Assembly (NCBI GenBank): GCA_001898425.1 | Contig: MKTV01000032.1 | Coordinates: 96,277 to 160,276, forward strand | Reading direction: 5' to 3' | Origin: Rhodospirillales bacterium 69-11 | Lineage (GTDB): Bacteria > Pseudomonadota > Alphaproteobacteria > Acetobacterales > Acetobacteraceae | Length of the DNA: 64,000 nucleotides | Shown: positions 24,749-33,704 of the stretch, piece by piece | Numbering within the stretch: the stretch's first letter is position 1 | Layout: the number at the start of each line of letters is the position of its first letter | Translations under genes and position numbers: made by a program | Notes under the pieces: model-generated | Database searches by the model: none | Seen by the model: only the letters and a program-made list of their open reading frames with translations | Told to the model about the DNA's origin: nothing

Positions 24749-26068
24749 TCACCCGACCCGCGCGAGCGCCTCCTCCGGCGTGACCTCGACGCGCTCACCG
24801 GTGGCGCGGCGCTTGAGTTCGACCTTGCCGGCGGCGGCGCCGCGGGGGCCGACCACGATCTGCCAGGGATGACCCAGCAGGTCGGCATCCGCGAACTTCA
24901 CACCGGCGCGGTCGTCCCGGTCGTCATACAGCGCCGCGGACCCGAACCGGGCGTAGAGCTGCTCGCACAGAGCGTCGCAGGCCGCGTCGCCGCGCTTGAG
25001 GTTCAGGATCGCCGCCTTGAACGGCGCGATCGCGTCCGGCCAGATGATCCCCGCCGCGTCATGGCTCGCCTCGATCACCGCGCCGACCAGGCGGGAGACG
25101 CCGACGCCGTAGCTGCCCATCTCCGGGCACACCGGCTTGCCGTCGGGACCGGCGACGGTGACGCCCATCGCCTTCGTGTAGCGTGTTCCGAAGTAGAAGA
25201 TGTGCCCGACCTCGATCCCGCGTCCTTCGCGCTTCCGTTCGGGGGCGATCGTGGCCCATTTGGCCTCGTCGTGCTTCTCGTCGGTCGCGGCATAGTTCGT
25301 GGTCATGAGTTCGAAGAAGCGGTGCAGGTCCCCCGCGTCCTCGTAGCTGAACCCGCCCGAGCCGGAGGAGCCGTAGTCGACCTCCTCGAACGCGGCGTCG
25401 TAGTAGACCTGGCTCTCGCCGGTGGGGGCGAGGATGATGAATTCGTGGCTGAGGTCGCCGCCGATCGGACCGGTATCGGCCACCATCGGAATCGCCTTCA
25501 GGCCCATGCGCTGGAAGGTGCGCATGTAGGCCAGCATCATCTTGCGGTAGCTGACCACGGCGCCGGCATGGTCCATGTCGAAGGAATAGGCGTCCTTCAT
25601 CAGGAATTCGCGGCCGCGCATGACGCCGAAGCGGGGGCGCACCTCGTCACGGAACTTCCACTGGATGTGGTAGAGGATCTGCGGCATTTCGCGATAGCTC
25701 CTCACCGACTGGCGGAACAGGTCGGTGATCATCTCCTCGTTGGTCGGCCCGTACAGCATGTCGCGGTCATGCCGGTCCCTGATGCGCAGCATCTCCTTCC
25801 CGTAATCGTCGTAGCGGCCGCTCTCGCGCCACAGCTCCGCCGACTGGATGGTGGGCATCAGCAGTTCCTGCGCCCCGGCAGCGTTCTGCTCCTCGCGCAC
25901 GATGCGTTCGATGTTGCGCAGGACGCGGTATCCGAGCGGCAACCAGGCATAGATGCCGGCGGAGGTCTGGCGCACGAGTCCGGCGCGCAGCATCAGCCGG
26001 TGCGAGGCGATCTGCGCCTCGGCCGGGGTCTCCTTCATGGTGGGGATGAAGCTGCGGGAGAGGCGCAT
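24749..26068 (-). CDS. proS: Prolyl-tRNA synthetase, short (alphaproteobacterial) form
   Basis: A 439-residue class II synthetase that charges tRNA-Pro. Motif 2 is [21 protein letters not shown] and motif 3 [29 protein letters not shown] is the proline/ATP loop. At about 440 residues it lacks the long editing insertion of the E. coli enzyme, as is usual in alphaproteobacteria. The C-terminal anticodon-binding domain (345-439) is complete. Start at 26068 fits the family N-terminus [13 protein letters not shown]. Confidence 0.95.
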   Translation of the reverse strand: MRLSRSFIPTMKETPAEAQIASHRLMLRAGLVRQTSAGIYAWLPLGYRVLRNIERIVREEQNAAGAQELLMPTIQSAELWRESGRYDDYGKEMLRIRDRHDRDMLYGPTNEEMITDLFRQSVRSYREMPQILYHIQWKFRDEVRPRFGVMRGREFLMKDAYSFDMDHAGAVVSYRKMMLAYMRTFQRMGLKAIPMVADTGPIGGDLSHEFIILAPTGESQVYYDAAFEEVDYGSSGSGGFSYEDAGDLHRFFELMTTNYAATDEKHDEAKWATIAPERKREGRGIEVGHIFYFGTRYTKAMGVTVAGPDGKPVCPEMGSYGVGVSRLVGAVIEASHDAAGIIWPDAIAPFKAAILNLKRGDAACDALCEQLYARFGSAALYDDRDDRAGVKFADADLLGHPWQIVVGPRGAAAGKVELKRRATGERVEVTPEEALARVG

Positions 26069-26464
26069 TGCGGGACATGTTCCAGATGAGTGACGCGCGG
26101 ACCCTAGCTTTCCCGGCGCGGGATCGGAAGGGGAGCGCGCGGGGTGCGGGGCGGATCCGTGTTTGCGCAGTTTTTGTGCGCCGCACAACAAAAGCGCGCA
26201 CGATTTTGCCGATTTTTTGCCCCATTTCGCATGATCCAGCGTGACTCCCGGGGGTGTCTCATGTAATGGTCGACTTGGCCGCGTAACACGACCAGCAGAG
26301 GGCGGAGCGGGGCCAAGTTTGGGGAGGAAACGCCAGGTTCCGCGGGCAGGTCTGGGTGCCGGAAAGGCCCCGCCTCGCCCGCGTCAACGCGCGTTCATTT
26401 CAGAGAAATGGGTGGCTTTACTTGGTGCCTGCGGTCTGGCCGCAGGGATGCCGGGAGGCGGAGC
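26069..26464. promoter_or_regulatory. Gene-free region upstream of proS with an AT-rich palindrome
   Basis: No gene is seen between the proS start and the DUF1467 gene apart from a REP copy at 26,465. The stretch 26,165-26,225 is unusually AT-rich for this DNA and holds the perfect palindrome TTGTGCG-C-CGCACAA (26174-26188), 106 bases upstream of the proS ATG, followed by two GCAAAA-type direct repeats on the minus strand. It may contain the proS promoter or operator; no clear -35/-10 pair was found. Confidence 0.3.
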
Positions 26465-26504
26465 AAGTCGTGGATGGCCGGCCTGCGCCGGCCATGACAC
26501 GGGG
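26465..26504. repeat. REP-like element, copy D
   Basis: AAGTCGTGGATGGCCGGCCT followed by GCGCCGGCCATGACACGG. The core GGCCGGC-CTGC-GCCGGCC is a near-perfect hairpin. It is in the same orientation as copy C and lies 26 bases before the end of the DUF1467 gene. Confidence 0.7.
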
Positions 26505-26529
26505 AGGGGACGCGAGCAGCACTACGCCG

Positions 26530-26796
26530 TCAGTCGGGCAGCGGCGGAGCGGCGAACATGCCGTGGCGGAAACTCACATACTCGCTGGTGATCAGCAGAT
26601 ACGCGCCCACCCAGATCACCGCCGCAACCAGCGTGGTCGCGATCAGCTTGCGCATCAGCAAGGGCCGGACCGGCGCCCCCCGCCACCCGGTCGCCGCATC
26701 CGGATCCTCGACGGTGCGCGTCCCGATCGGCAGCACGGCGAACAGCGCCGTCCACCAGATCAGGATGTAGAGCACGATGCCAGTGAACCAGTTCAT
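26530..26796 (-). CDS. DUF1467 family membrane protein
   Basis: An 88-residue protein with two membrane segments: residues 5-24 (TGIVLYILIWWTALFAVLPI) and 52-70 (IATTLVAAVIWVGAYLLIT). Between them lies the family motif GWRGAPVRPLLMRK, which matches the DUF1467 pattern. This family is a constant member of the proS-rnj cluster of alphaproteobacteria, but its function is unknown. ATG at 26796 is the family start; the rnj stop is 59 bases upstream. Confidence 0.85.
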   Translation of the reverse strand: MNWFTGIVLYILIWWTALFAVLPIGTRTVEDPDAATGWRGAPVRPLLMRKLIATTLVAAVIWVGAYLLITSEYVSFRHGMFAAPPLPD

Positions 26797-26820
26797 CGGC
26801 CTTGGGTCCCGCAAACGCGG

Positions 26821-26864
26821 GCGGCTTACACCCGATCCCGCAGACGGGGCGCGGCTTACACCCG
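26821..26864. repeat. 14-bp direct repeat spanning the rnj stop codon
   Basis: GCGGCTTACACCCG occurs at 26821-26834 and again at 26851-26864. The second copy contains the stop codon of the ribonuclease J gene (TTA read on +, TAA on -). The duplication creates a second possible end for the gene and may reflect replication slippage. Confidence 0.5.
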
Positions 26865-28502
26865 GAGCAGGTGCACGTCCACCAACGGCCGCTTCTGCAG
26901 GCGCCGCCCCAGCGCGCGCCGCAACGCCGCCCGCGCGGCGTCGGCGAGCGCGGCGTCGTCGCGGCGGAGCGGGGCCGGCAGGTCGGCCAGCGCATCGGCG
27001 AACTCGTTCACCACGCGGTCGGTCTCGGAATCCTCGGGCTCGAACAGGCCAGGTGCGCTGACGCGCGGCCGCCCCAACAGGCGCCCGCTCTCGTCGACCG
27101 CCAGGCTGCCGACCACCACGCCGTTGAACAGCATGCGCCGGCGCGCGGCCATGACCTCGCCCTTCAGCGGCACCAGCCGTGCGCCGTCCAGCACCAGCCG
27201 GCCCACCGGGGCGCTGTCGGTGATCTCCGGCCGATTGCCCGAGAGACTCAGCACGTCGCCGTCCTCCAGCAGGAAGGGCGTCGCCCCCGCCTCCTGCGCG
27301 AGCGCGGCATGGGCGGACAGGTGGCGCCACTCCCCATGCACCGGCACGGCGTAGCGGGGCCGCACCAGCTTGTACAACCGACGGAGCTCGTCCCGCGCCG
27401 GATGGCCGGAGACGTGGACCAGGTGGTCCTGGTCGGTCATCAGGTGCACGCCGCGGCGCACCAGGTTGTCCTGCACCGTGCCGATCGCCCGCTCGTTGCC
27501 GGGGATCATGCGGGAGGAGAAGATCACCGTGTCCCCCTCGCCCAGCGAGACGCGCGGGTGGTTATCCTGCGCGATGCGCGACAGCGCGCTCCGCGGCTCC
27601 CCCTGGCTGCCGGTGACCAGGATCAGGATGTTGTCGTCGGGGACGTCGTCGATGTCGTCCTCGCCCAGAAAGGGCGGCAGGCCCTTCAGGTAGCCGCATT
27701 CGCGCGCCGCCGCATCCATGTTGCGCAGCGAGCGGCCGACGAGCGCCGTGCTGCGCCCCGCCGCGCGGGCGGCAAGCGCGATCGTCTCGATGCGGGCAAC
27801 GTTGGAGGCGAAGCAGGTCACCGCGACCCGGCCGCGCAGGTCGCGGATGAGCGCGGTCAGGCTCTGGCGCACCTCCGCCTCGCTGCCCGAATGCCCCTCC
27901 ACCATGGCATTCGTCGAGTCGCAGATCATGGCGAGGACGCCGCGGTCGCCGAGTTCCGCCAGCGTCGCCTCGTCGGTGGGCGGCCCGATCAGCGGCTCCG
28001 GATCCAGCTTCCAGTCACCGGTGTGCAGCAGCAGACCCGCCGGCGTGTCGATCACCAGCGCCTGGGCCTCGGGGATCGAGTGGGCCAGGCGGATGAAGCG
28101 GAGCTTGAAGGGCGCGAGGTCGATCGTGCCGCCGGGCGGGACGACGTTGACCCGCACCTGGTTCACGAGGCCGGCCTCCCCCAGCTTGCGGCGCAGCACC
28201 GCGGCGGCGAAGGGCGTGGCGTACACCGGGCAGCGCAGCGACGGCCAGAGGTGCGCGACGGCACCGATATGATCCTCGTGCGCATGGGTGATGACGAGGC
28301 CGAGCAACTGCTCCCGGCGATCGGCGATGAACGCCGGATCGGGCAGCATGATGTCGGCCTCCGGATACTCCGTGCCCCCGAAGCCGATGCCGCAATCCAC
28401 GGCAAGCCATCGTCCGCCGCAGCGGTACAGGTTGAGGTTCATGCCAATCTCGCCCGTCCCGCCCAAGGGCAGGAAGGCCAAGTCGCCGGTTGCCGCGTCC
28501 AT
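26856..28502 (-). CDS. rnj: Ribonuclease J
   Basis: A 548-residue metallo-beta-lactamase/beta-CASP nuclease. The N-terminal FLPLGGTGEIGMNLNLY is the RNase J signature, THAHEDHIGA binds the two zinc ions, HTGDWKLDPEP and CDSTNA continue the metal site, and VHVSGHP is the beta-CASP motif. It matures and decays RNA (5'-exo and endo activity). Length is normal. It is upstream of DUF1467, proS, lolC/E and lolD in the same direction. In relatives birA and coaX precede rnj; here an unrelated exported hydrolase gene lies there. Confidence 0.95.
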   Translation of the reverse strand: MDAATGDLAFLPLGGTGEIGMNLNLYRCGGRWLAVDCGIGFGGTEYPEADIMLPDPAFIADRREQLLGLVITHAHEDHIGAVAHLWPSLRCPVYATPFAAAVLRRKLGEAGLVNQVRVNVVPPGGTIDLAPFKLRFIRLAHSIPEAQALVIDTPAGLLLHTGDWKLDPEPLIGPPTDEATLAELGDRGVLAMICDSTNAMVEGHSGSEAEVRQSLTALIRDLRGRVAVTCFASNVARIETIALAARAAGRSTALVGRSLRNMDAAARECGYLKGLPPFLGEDDIDDVPDDNILILVTGSQGEPRSALSRIAQDNHPRVSLGEGDTVIFSSRMIPGNERAIGTVQDNLVRRGVHLMTDQDHLVHVSGHPARDELRRLYKLVRPRYAVPVHGEWRHLSAHAALAQEAGATPFLLEDGDVLSLSGNRPEITDSAPVGRLVLDGARLVPLKGEVMAARRRMLFNGVVVGSLAVDESGRLLGRPRVSAPGLFEPEDSETDRVVNEFADALADLPAPLRRDDAALADAARAALRRALGRRLQKRPLVDVHLLRV

Positions 28503-28754
28503 GCCGGGTGTGGAACCTCGTTCGCTCGCAAGGCCGCGGCCCGCGCGGCAGGGTTGGCTGGTCGGATAGGATGGGCAGTCGCCCGTTGGCGCTGAATATA
28601 GGCGCTGCCCGCCGGGATGGCACCATCACGGGCGCGCGGATGTGTCCCCGCGCCCGAACCTCCTGGTGCGGTGCCCCCTCGCCCCCCGTCCTCGCTCCCC
28701 GTCCTCGCCCCCTTGCCGCGCGGTCGGACCTGTCCCCGCGCGGCCGGCTGCCGC

Positions 28755-28774
28755 CCCCGAACCCCGGTTCGGGG
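28755..28774 (-). terminator. Stem-loop after the exported MBL-fold gene
   Basis: The perfect palindrome CCCCGAACC-CC-GGTTCGGGG (28755-28774) lies 6 bases beyond the stop of the MBL-fold gene. No T run follows. The remaining gap up to the rnj start (28,503) holds the rnj promoter but nothing else I can name. Confidence 0.5.
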
Positions 28775-28780
28775 CCGGGC

Positions 28781-29782
28781 TCAGAGCGTGCCCACCTTCT
28801 GCAGGTCCATGCCCAGCGGGTAATAGCGGAACCCGTCCCCCTGCTTCGCCACATGGCCCACGCCCGGCCAGGCGAAGTGGTAGGCGAGCAGCGGGGTGCG
28901 GTTCGCCGCCAGCATGTCCAGCATCCGGACCCGGCTTTCGGCCGATTGCGCCGGATCGGTGTCATAGGCGAACTGGGTGCGCGGCCGCTCCAGCAGCAGC
29001 ACCGGGTGATGCGCGAGATCGCCCACGTAGCAGAGCTGCTTCCCACCCGATTCGATCATGAAGATCGAGTGGCTCACCGTGTGCCCGGGGGCCGAGAGCA
29101 CGGTGATGCCCGGCAGGATCTGCTCCTCGTTCTTGTAGAAGTGGATGCGCTCCTTCACGGGCAGCAGATTGTTGCGGGCCTGGGCGAGGAAATGCGCACG
29201 GGCCGGGTAGTTGGACGGGATCTTGCCGTCATCCGTCCAGTAGTCGAAATCGGCCTCGCCCAGATAATACTGCGCATTCGGAAAATTCGCCGCTCCGCTC
29301 GGCCCCACGATCCCACCGCAATGATCGATGTGCGCGTGGCTCATCACCACGGCATCGACCGCCTCGGGCGGGATGCCGGCTTGGCGCAGCGTCGTCTGCA
29401 GCTTGCCCGTCGTCTGGCCGAACAGGGTGTCGCCGCCCATGCCGGTGTCGAACAGCACCACCCGGTCGCCGAAATTCACCACCAGGACGTTCTGCTCCAG
29501 CACCGCATTGTCCGCGGGCAGGAAATTGTCATGAAGCTCGCGGGCAATCTCCGTCTTGTCGATGTTCAGGAAGGCCGTGTTCGGGTCGCCTAGCGGCAAC
29601 TGGCCATCCGTCACCACCGTGCACTCGGCCTTCCCCAGCATGAAACGGTAGTAGTACGGCGCCTGTGGCTGCCCGAGCGGCATCTTGGCAAGCGCGCGGC
29701 CCGAGAGCGCGAGCGCCGCCGATCCGGCGGCGGCCGACGCGAGCAGGGTCCGGCGCGTGGTCAGCGCGTGACGTGCGTTCAT
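28781..29782 (-). CDS. Exported MBL-fold metallo-hydrolase
   Basis: A 333-residue metallo-beta-lactamase-fold protein with a Tat signal (TTRRTLLASAAAGSAALALSG). The metal-binding motif is MSHAHIDHCGG near residue 160, with further ligands in LSAPGHTVSH, YVGDLAHHP and AYHFAWPG. Overall it fits the AidA/lactonase-like subgroup. Hydrolysis of a lactone or ester in the periplasm is likely; the substrate is not known. Start at 29782 keeps the whole Tat motif and has GGGAGAA upstream. Confidence 0.85.
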   Translation of the reverse strand: MNARHALTTRRTLLASAAAGSAALALSGRALAKMPLGQPQAPYYYRFMLGKAECTVVTDGQLPLGDPNTAFLNIDKTEIARELHDNFLPADNAVLEQNVLVVNFGDRVVLFDTGMGGDTLFGQTTGKLQTTLRQAGIPPEAVDAVVMSHAHIDHCGGIVGPSGAANFPNAQYYLGEADFDYWTDDGKIPSNYPARAHFLAQARNNLLPVKERIHFYKNEEQILPGITVLSAPGHTVSHSIFMIESGGKQLCYVGDLAHHPVLLLERPRTQFAYDTDPAQSAESRVRMLDMLAANRTPLLAYHFAWPGVGHVAKQGDGFRYYPLGMDLQKVGTL

Positions 29783-29980
29783 CGACGTTCTCCCGTTCTT
29801 CGTTGCGGAGGCGTCTTCGCGCCCCCGCGGGGAGACTGCACGGACCCGGCCATCGATCGCAATCACGCAAAAATACCCGGTCGCTGACGCGATCGCGTGA
29901 TGTGGCGGCGGTGCCGGACGAGGCACCGTACTCCGCGTCACCAGCGGTGGGGCGTCGCCGCGGGCGGACCCTCCGCCCGG

Positions 29981-31180
29981 TCAGGCTTCGACGCGCAGGG
30001 CGTCCGCCGCGTCGGCCAGCACGCGGCAGCCCAGCACGATGTCCTCGTCCGGCGTGTTCTCCGCCCAGTGATGGCTGATGCCGCCGATGGAGGGAACGAA
30101 CAGCATCCCCGCCCGCATGCGGCCGGCGAGGACCTGTGCGTCGTGGCCGGCGCCACTCGGCATGCGTTGATGCTGCCCCGCCGCGCGCCGCTCCGCCGCG
30201 GCCTCCAGCGCCGCCTGGAATCCGTCATCCATCGCGGCCGGCGCCGTCCGGCCCGTCTCCACCAGCGTGACCCGGCACGGACCCTGGTTCGCTTCGCCGG
30301 CGAGCCCCTGCAGCGCCTCGGTCAGCCGGTCGAGCGTCGCGGGATCGGTGTCGCGGAACTGGAACACCATCTCGGCGCGGCCGGGTACGATGCTGGGCGC
30401 TCCCGGCTCGAGCCGGATGTTGCCGGTGGTCCAGACCGTGCGCTCGCTGGCGGTGCCGGGAAACCGGTCCTCGATCGCGGCGGCGAACCGCACCAGCGCG
30501 ACCCCGGCGTCCTTGCGCACCGCCATGCGCGTGGTGCCGGCATGGTTCTGCTCGCCCTCGAAGACGATGCGCCAACGCCGGCTGCCGACGATCGCGGTCA
30601 CGACCCCGATCTTCAGCGCCTTGTCCTCGAGTTCGGCGCCCTGCTCGATATGCGCTTCCAGGTAGCCCCGGTAGCGTGCCGGATCGACCATGGCGCGGGG
30701 TCGGTCGGCGAAGCCTGCCTGCTGGAGCGCGTCCCGCAGCGACAGGCCGGCACGGTTGCGGCAGCGGTCGATTTCCGCCTCGGTCACCAGCCCGCAGAAG
30801 GAGCGGCTGCCGAGGAAGCTGCCGAAATGCCCCTCCTCGTCGGCCCAGGCGGCCACGTCGATCCCGCCGCCCAGGCTCCGCGCGATCTCGAGCCCGTAGG
30901 CCACGCCCAGCGCCCCGTCGAGCCATCCCGCATGGTCCTGCGTCTCGAGATGCGACCCGATCAGCAGCTTGCGGCCAGGTGCGGGATCGCGGCCGATCAC
31001 GTTGCCGATGCCGTCGATTTCGACCGCGAGCCCGGCTTCGGCCAACTGCGCCGCGAACCAGTGACGGGCCTCGACGTCCTCGGCCGAGAAGGTCGGGCGA
31101 TGCACCCCGGTCTCGTAGGTGCCGATGCCACGCAGCGTCTGGAGGTCCCGCAGCAGGCGCGCACCGTCGATCTCAGCCAT
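29981..31180 (-). CDS. M20-family amidase (N-carbamoyl-L-amino acid / allantoate hydrolase type)
   Basis: A 399-residue binuclear zinc hydrolase. Metal ligands are seen in IGSHLETQDHAGWLDG (His and Asp near residues 76-88), WADEEGHFGSF (Glu-Glu), EAHIEQG (His) and ISHHWAENT (His). The dimerisation domain contains GEQNHAGTTRM. These features are specific for the hydantoinase/carbamoylase family, which removes carbamoyl groups from N-carbamoyl amino acids, allantoate or ureidoglycine. It could act with the HyuA/HyuB-type genes at 60 kb, but they are 29 kb apart. Confidence 0.88.
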   Translation of the reverse strand: MAEIDGARLLRDLQTLRGIGTYETGVHRPTFSAEDVEARHWFAAQLAEAGLAVEIDGIGNVIGRDPAPGRKLLIGSHLETQDHAGWLDGALGVAYGLEIARSLGGGIDVAAWADEEGHFGSFLGSRSFCGLVTEAEIDRCRNRAGLSLRDALQQAGFADRPRAMVDPARYRGYLEAHIEQGAELEDKALKIGVVTAIVGSRRWRIVFEGEQNHAGTTRMAVRKDAGVALVRFAAAIEDRFPGTASERTVWTTGNIRLEPGAPSIVPGRAEMVFQFRDTDPATLDRLTEALQGLAGEANQGPCRVTLVETGRTAPAAMDDGFQAALEAAAERRAAGQHQRMPSGAGHDAQVLAGRMRAGMLFVPSIGGISHHWAENTPDEDIVLGCRVLADAADALRVEA

Positions 31181-31513
31181 GGCTCTCTCCCGGTCCCGAT
31201 CTGCTGCACTGCATCATGCCCGCGCCGCTTCGTCCACCGCGCCGCTCCCGCTCGTCACGGACTGCTTGGGAGGATGATCCGGCCCGTGGTCGTTCTGGGG
31301 TCGAGCCGTCCGGCCGGGGGCCGTGCGCGAGGGAGCCGTCCGCCAGTCGGAAGTCCGCCGAGAGGAAAACCCGCCGGGGGGAAGTCCGCCGCGCTGTGAT
31401 CGCTCACCTGGCCGGGAGCGTATCGGCACGGTCGCCCCATGTGACGGAACGACGGATGACGGTCCTGCAGGTCGGGATATCGAGGCCGGGTGATCCGGAA
31501 GCTGCGCCGGCGT
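31181..31513. other. Gene-free region upstream of the PHO box
   Basis: No convincing gene. It includes G/C-rich direct repeats of GGAAGTCCGCCG (near 31,347 and 31,380). A phoR-type sensor gene, commonly located here in alphaproteobacteria, is absent. Confidence 0.4.
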
Positions 31514-31542
31514 GTGTCATCGAACGTTCATAAAACTGCAAT
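31514..31542 (+). promoter_or_regulatory. PHO box of three 11-bp units upstream of pstS
   Basis: GTGTCAT (31514-31520), CGTTCAT (31525-31531) and CTGCAAT (31536-31542) are spaced by CGAA and AAAA, giving three direct repeats with an 11-bp period. This is the PhoB binding pattern (CTGTCAT plus 4 AT-rich bases). A TAGGTT at 31564-31569 could be the -10 hexamer. It predicts phosphate-starvation activation of pstSCAB-phoU-phoB by the PhoB encoded in the same operon. Confidence 0.8.
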
Positions 31543-31610
31543 AGGACGGACCCACACCCTCCCTAGGTTCCGGCCCGCGCATCGCGTCGAAGACTCCGAG
31601 GAGGATGATG

Positions 31611-32642
31611 ATGAAACTCGCCATGACGGCCCTGGCGATCAGCCTGGCCGGCTTCACCGTGGCTGCCCAGGCCCAGCAGATCACGGGCGCCGGCGCCACG
31701 TTCCCCGCTCCCGTCTATACGAAGTGGGGCGAGGCCGCGAAGTCGGCCATCGGCATCGAGCTGAACTACCAGGCGATCGGCTCCGGCGGCGGCCAGAACC
31801 AGATCCTCAACCGCACCGTCGATTTCGGTGCCTCGGACGCGCCGATGGACCCTGCCAAGCTCGAGAGCGGCAAGCTGCTGCAGTTCCCGACCGTGATGGG
31901 CGCCGTCGTGGTGATCGTGAACATCCCCGGCGTGGAGAGCAACAAGCTGCGCCTGCCGGGTGAGCTGCTGGCCGAGATCTACGGCGGCAAGATCACGAAG
32001 TGGAACGACCCGAAGATCGTCGAGGCCAACCGCGACGTGAAGCTGCCCAGCATGGCGATCGCGCCGGTCTACCGCGCGGATGGGTCGGGGACGAGCTACG
32101 TCTACACGTCCTACCTGTCCGCGGTGAGCTCCGAGTGGAAGGACAAGGTTGGCGCGAACACCAGCGTGAAGTGGCCGGCCGGCGCGGGCGCGAAGGGCAA
32201 TGACGGCGTGGCGGCCACCGTGCACAACACGCGCGGCGGCATCGGCTATGTCGAGTTCGCCTATGCGGCGCAGAACAAGCTGACCACCGTCCAGCTCCGC
32301 AACAAGGCGGGCCACTACGTGTCCCCGACGATGGAGGCGTTCTCGGCCGCGGCGTCGAACGGCGACTGGGCGAACGCCAAGAACTTCGCCGTGAACCTGA
32401 TCGACCAGCCGGGCGACAAGAGCTGGCCGATCGTCTCCGCGACGTTCATCGAGCTGCCGAAGGATCCGAAGGACCCGTCCCGCAGCGCGAACGTCATGAA
32501 GTTCTTCGACTGGGCCTACAAGAACGGCGACGACGCGGCGACCAAGCTGGAATACGTGCCGCTGCCGGCGAAGGTGAAGGACAGCGTGCGCGCCGCCTGG
32601 CATTCCGAGGTGAAGACGCCGGACGGCAAGCCGGTCTTCTGA
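31611..32642 (+). CDS. pstS: Phosphate ABC transporter substrate-binding protein
   Basis: A 343-residue periplasmic phosphate receptor. The signal peptide (MTALAISLAGFTVAAQAQ) is followed by ITGAGATFPAPVYTKW, the hallmark N-terminus of mature PstS. Phosphate-site residues occur in GSGGGQNQI, DFGASDAPM and YRADGSGTSYV. Three ATG codons in a row (31605, 31608, 31611) follow GAGGAGG (31598-31604); 31611 gives the best spacing. First gene of the pst operon, directly under the PHO box. Confidence 0.97.
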   Translation: MKLAMTALAISLAGFTVAAQAQQITGAGATFPAPVYTKWGEAAKSAIGIELNYQAIGSGGGQNQILNRTVDFGASDAPMDPAKLESGKLLQFPTVMGAVVVIVNIPGVESNKLRLPGELLAEIYGGKITKWNDPKIVEANRDVKLPSMAIAPVYRADGSGTSYVYTSYLSAVSSEWKDKVGANTSVKWPAGAGAKGNDGVAATVHNTRGGIGYVEFAYAAQNKLTTVQLRNKAGHYVSPTMEAFSAAASNGDWANAKNFAVNLIDQPGDKSWPIVSATFIELPKDPKDPSRSANVMKFFDWAYKNGDDAATKLEYVPLPAKVKDSVRAAWHSEVKTPDGKPVF

Positions 32643-32654
32643 TCCCGACGACGA

Positions 32655-32694
32655 CGCTGCCGGGGGACGGACCCGGTCCCGCCTCCCGGCAGCG
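32655..32694 (+). promoter_or_regulatory. Stem-loop between pstS and pstC
   Basis: A perfect 10-bp stem (CGCTGCCGGG 32655-32664 with CCCGGCAGCG 32685-32694) with a 20-base loop lies 13 bases after the pstS stop. It could act as a leaky terminator or protect the 3' end of pstS mRNA, giving more binding protein than membrane subunits, as is common in binding-protein operons. Confidence 0.55.
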
Positions 32695-32725
32695 CCCCTT
32701 CTCTTCCCCGCCGAGGGTCCCCGCC

Positions 32726-33694
32726 TTGCAACACGCAGTCGCCGCCTCCGCCTCCAGCGCCGCGCCGCCGCGGCGCATGCCGCATCTGGGGGATGCCGTC
32801 TTCGCGGGCGCCGCGCGCTTCGCCGGCGTTTTCGTACTCCTGTTGCTGGGCGCCATCATCGTGGTGCTCGCCATCGGCGGGCTGCAGGCGTTCCGCGCCT
32901 TCGGGCCCGCGTTCCTGATCTCCACCGACTGGGACCCGGTGCAGATGGTGTTCGGTGCCGCGGTGCCGGTCTTCGGCACGCTGGCGACCTCGGTGCTGGC
33001 GCTGATCATGGCCGTGCCGCTGTCCTTCGGGATCGCGGTCTATCTGACGGAGCTGGCGCCCGCCTGGGTGCGCCGCCCGGTCGGCACGGCGATCGAGCTG
33101 CTCGCCGCCATCCCGTCCATCATCTACGGCATGTGGGGCTTCTTCGTGATCGTGCCGATCATGGCGCAGTGGATCCAGCCGCACGTCATCGACACGTTCG
33201 ACGGCATTCCGGTGCTCGAGGACCTGTTCGCCGGCCCGCCCTTCGGCACCGGCCTGTTCACCGCGGCCCTGATCCTCGCGATCATGATCGTGCCGTTCAT
33301 CGCCGCGACGATGCGGGATGTGTTCGAGACGGTGCCCGCGGTCTACAAGGAATCGGCCTACGGCGTCGGCTGCACGATGTGGGAGGTGATGCGCTCCATC
33401 GTCATCCCCTACACCCGCACCTCCGTCGTCGGCGGCATCATGCTGGGTCTCGGCCGCGCGCTGGGCGAGACGATGGCGGTGACGTTCGTGATCGGCAACA
33501 CCAACCGGATCGCCACCTCGCTGTTCGGCCCCGGCAACACCATCGCCTCGATCGTCGCGCTGGAGTTCCCCGAGAGCCAGGCCGGCTCGCTGAAACTCTC
33601 CGCGCTGCTGGCGCTGGGCTTCATCCTGTTCGTGATCTCCTTCATCGTGCTGGCGATCTCCAGGCTGCTGCTGCGCCCGCGGCTGAAGGGCTGA
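32726..33694 (+). CDS. pstC: Phosphate ABC transporter permease PstC
   Basis: A 322-residue inner-membrane subunit with six hydrophobic segments after a soluble N-terminus. PstC features are [19 protein letters not shown] near residue 68, [16 protein letters not shown] near 123 and the ATPase-contact loop [17 protein letters not shown] near 210. The start is a TTG at 32726 with GAGGG nearby; Met18 (32777) is an alternative. It forms the channel with PstA. Confidence 0.93.
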   Translation: MQHAVAASASSAAPPRRMPHLGDAVFAGAARFAGVFVLLLLGAIIVVLAIGGLQAFRAFGPAFLISTDWDPVQMVFGAAVPVFGTLATSVLALIMAVPLSFGIAVYLTELAPAWVRRPVGTAIELLAAIPSIIYGMWGFFVIVPIMAQWIQPHVIDTFDGIPVLEDLFAGPPFGTGLFTAALILAIMIVPFIAATMRDVFETVPAVYKESAYGVGCTMWEVMRSIVIPYTRTSVVGGIMLGLGRALGETMAVTFVIGNTNRIATSLFGPGNTIASIVALEFPESQAGSLKLSALLALGFILFVISFIVLAISRLLLRPRLKG

Positions 33695-33704
33695 GGACCC
33701 CGTC

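Noticed and set aside
24548..26089. 513-codon plus-strand frame over proS, starting in the tandem repeats
   Set aside because: proS is certain on the minus strand. The plus-strand frame exists only because of third-position GC bias and the 21-bp repeat period.
26802..28595. Plus-strand frame over rnj
   Set aside because: Antisense of ribonuclease J, without domain features.
31181..31513. phoR gene expected upstream of pstS
   Set aside because: No histidine-kinase frame fits in the gap, and the neighbouring gene is an M20 hydrolase on the other strand.
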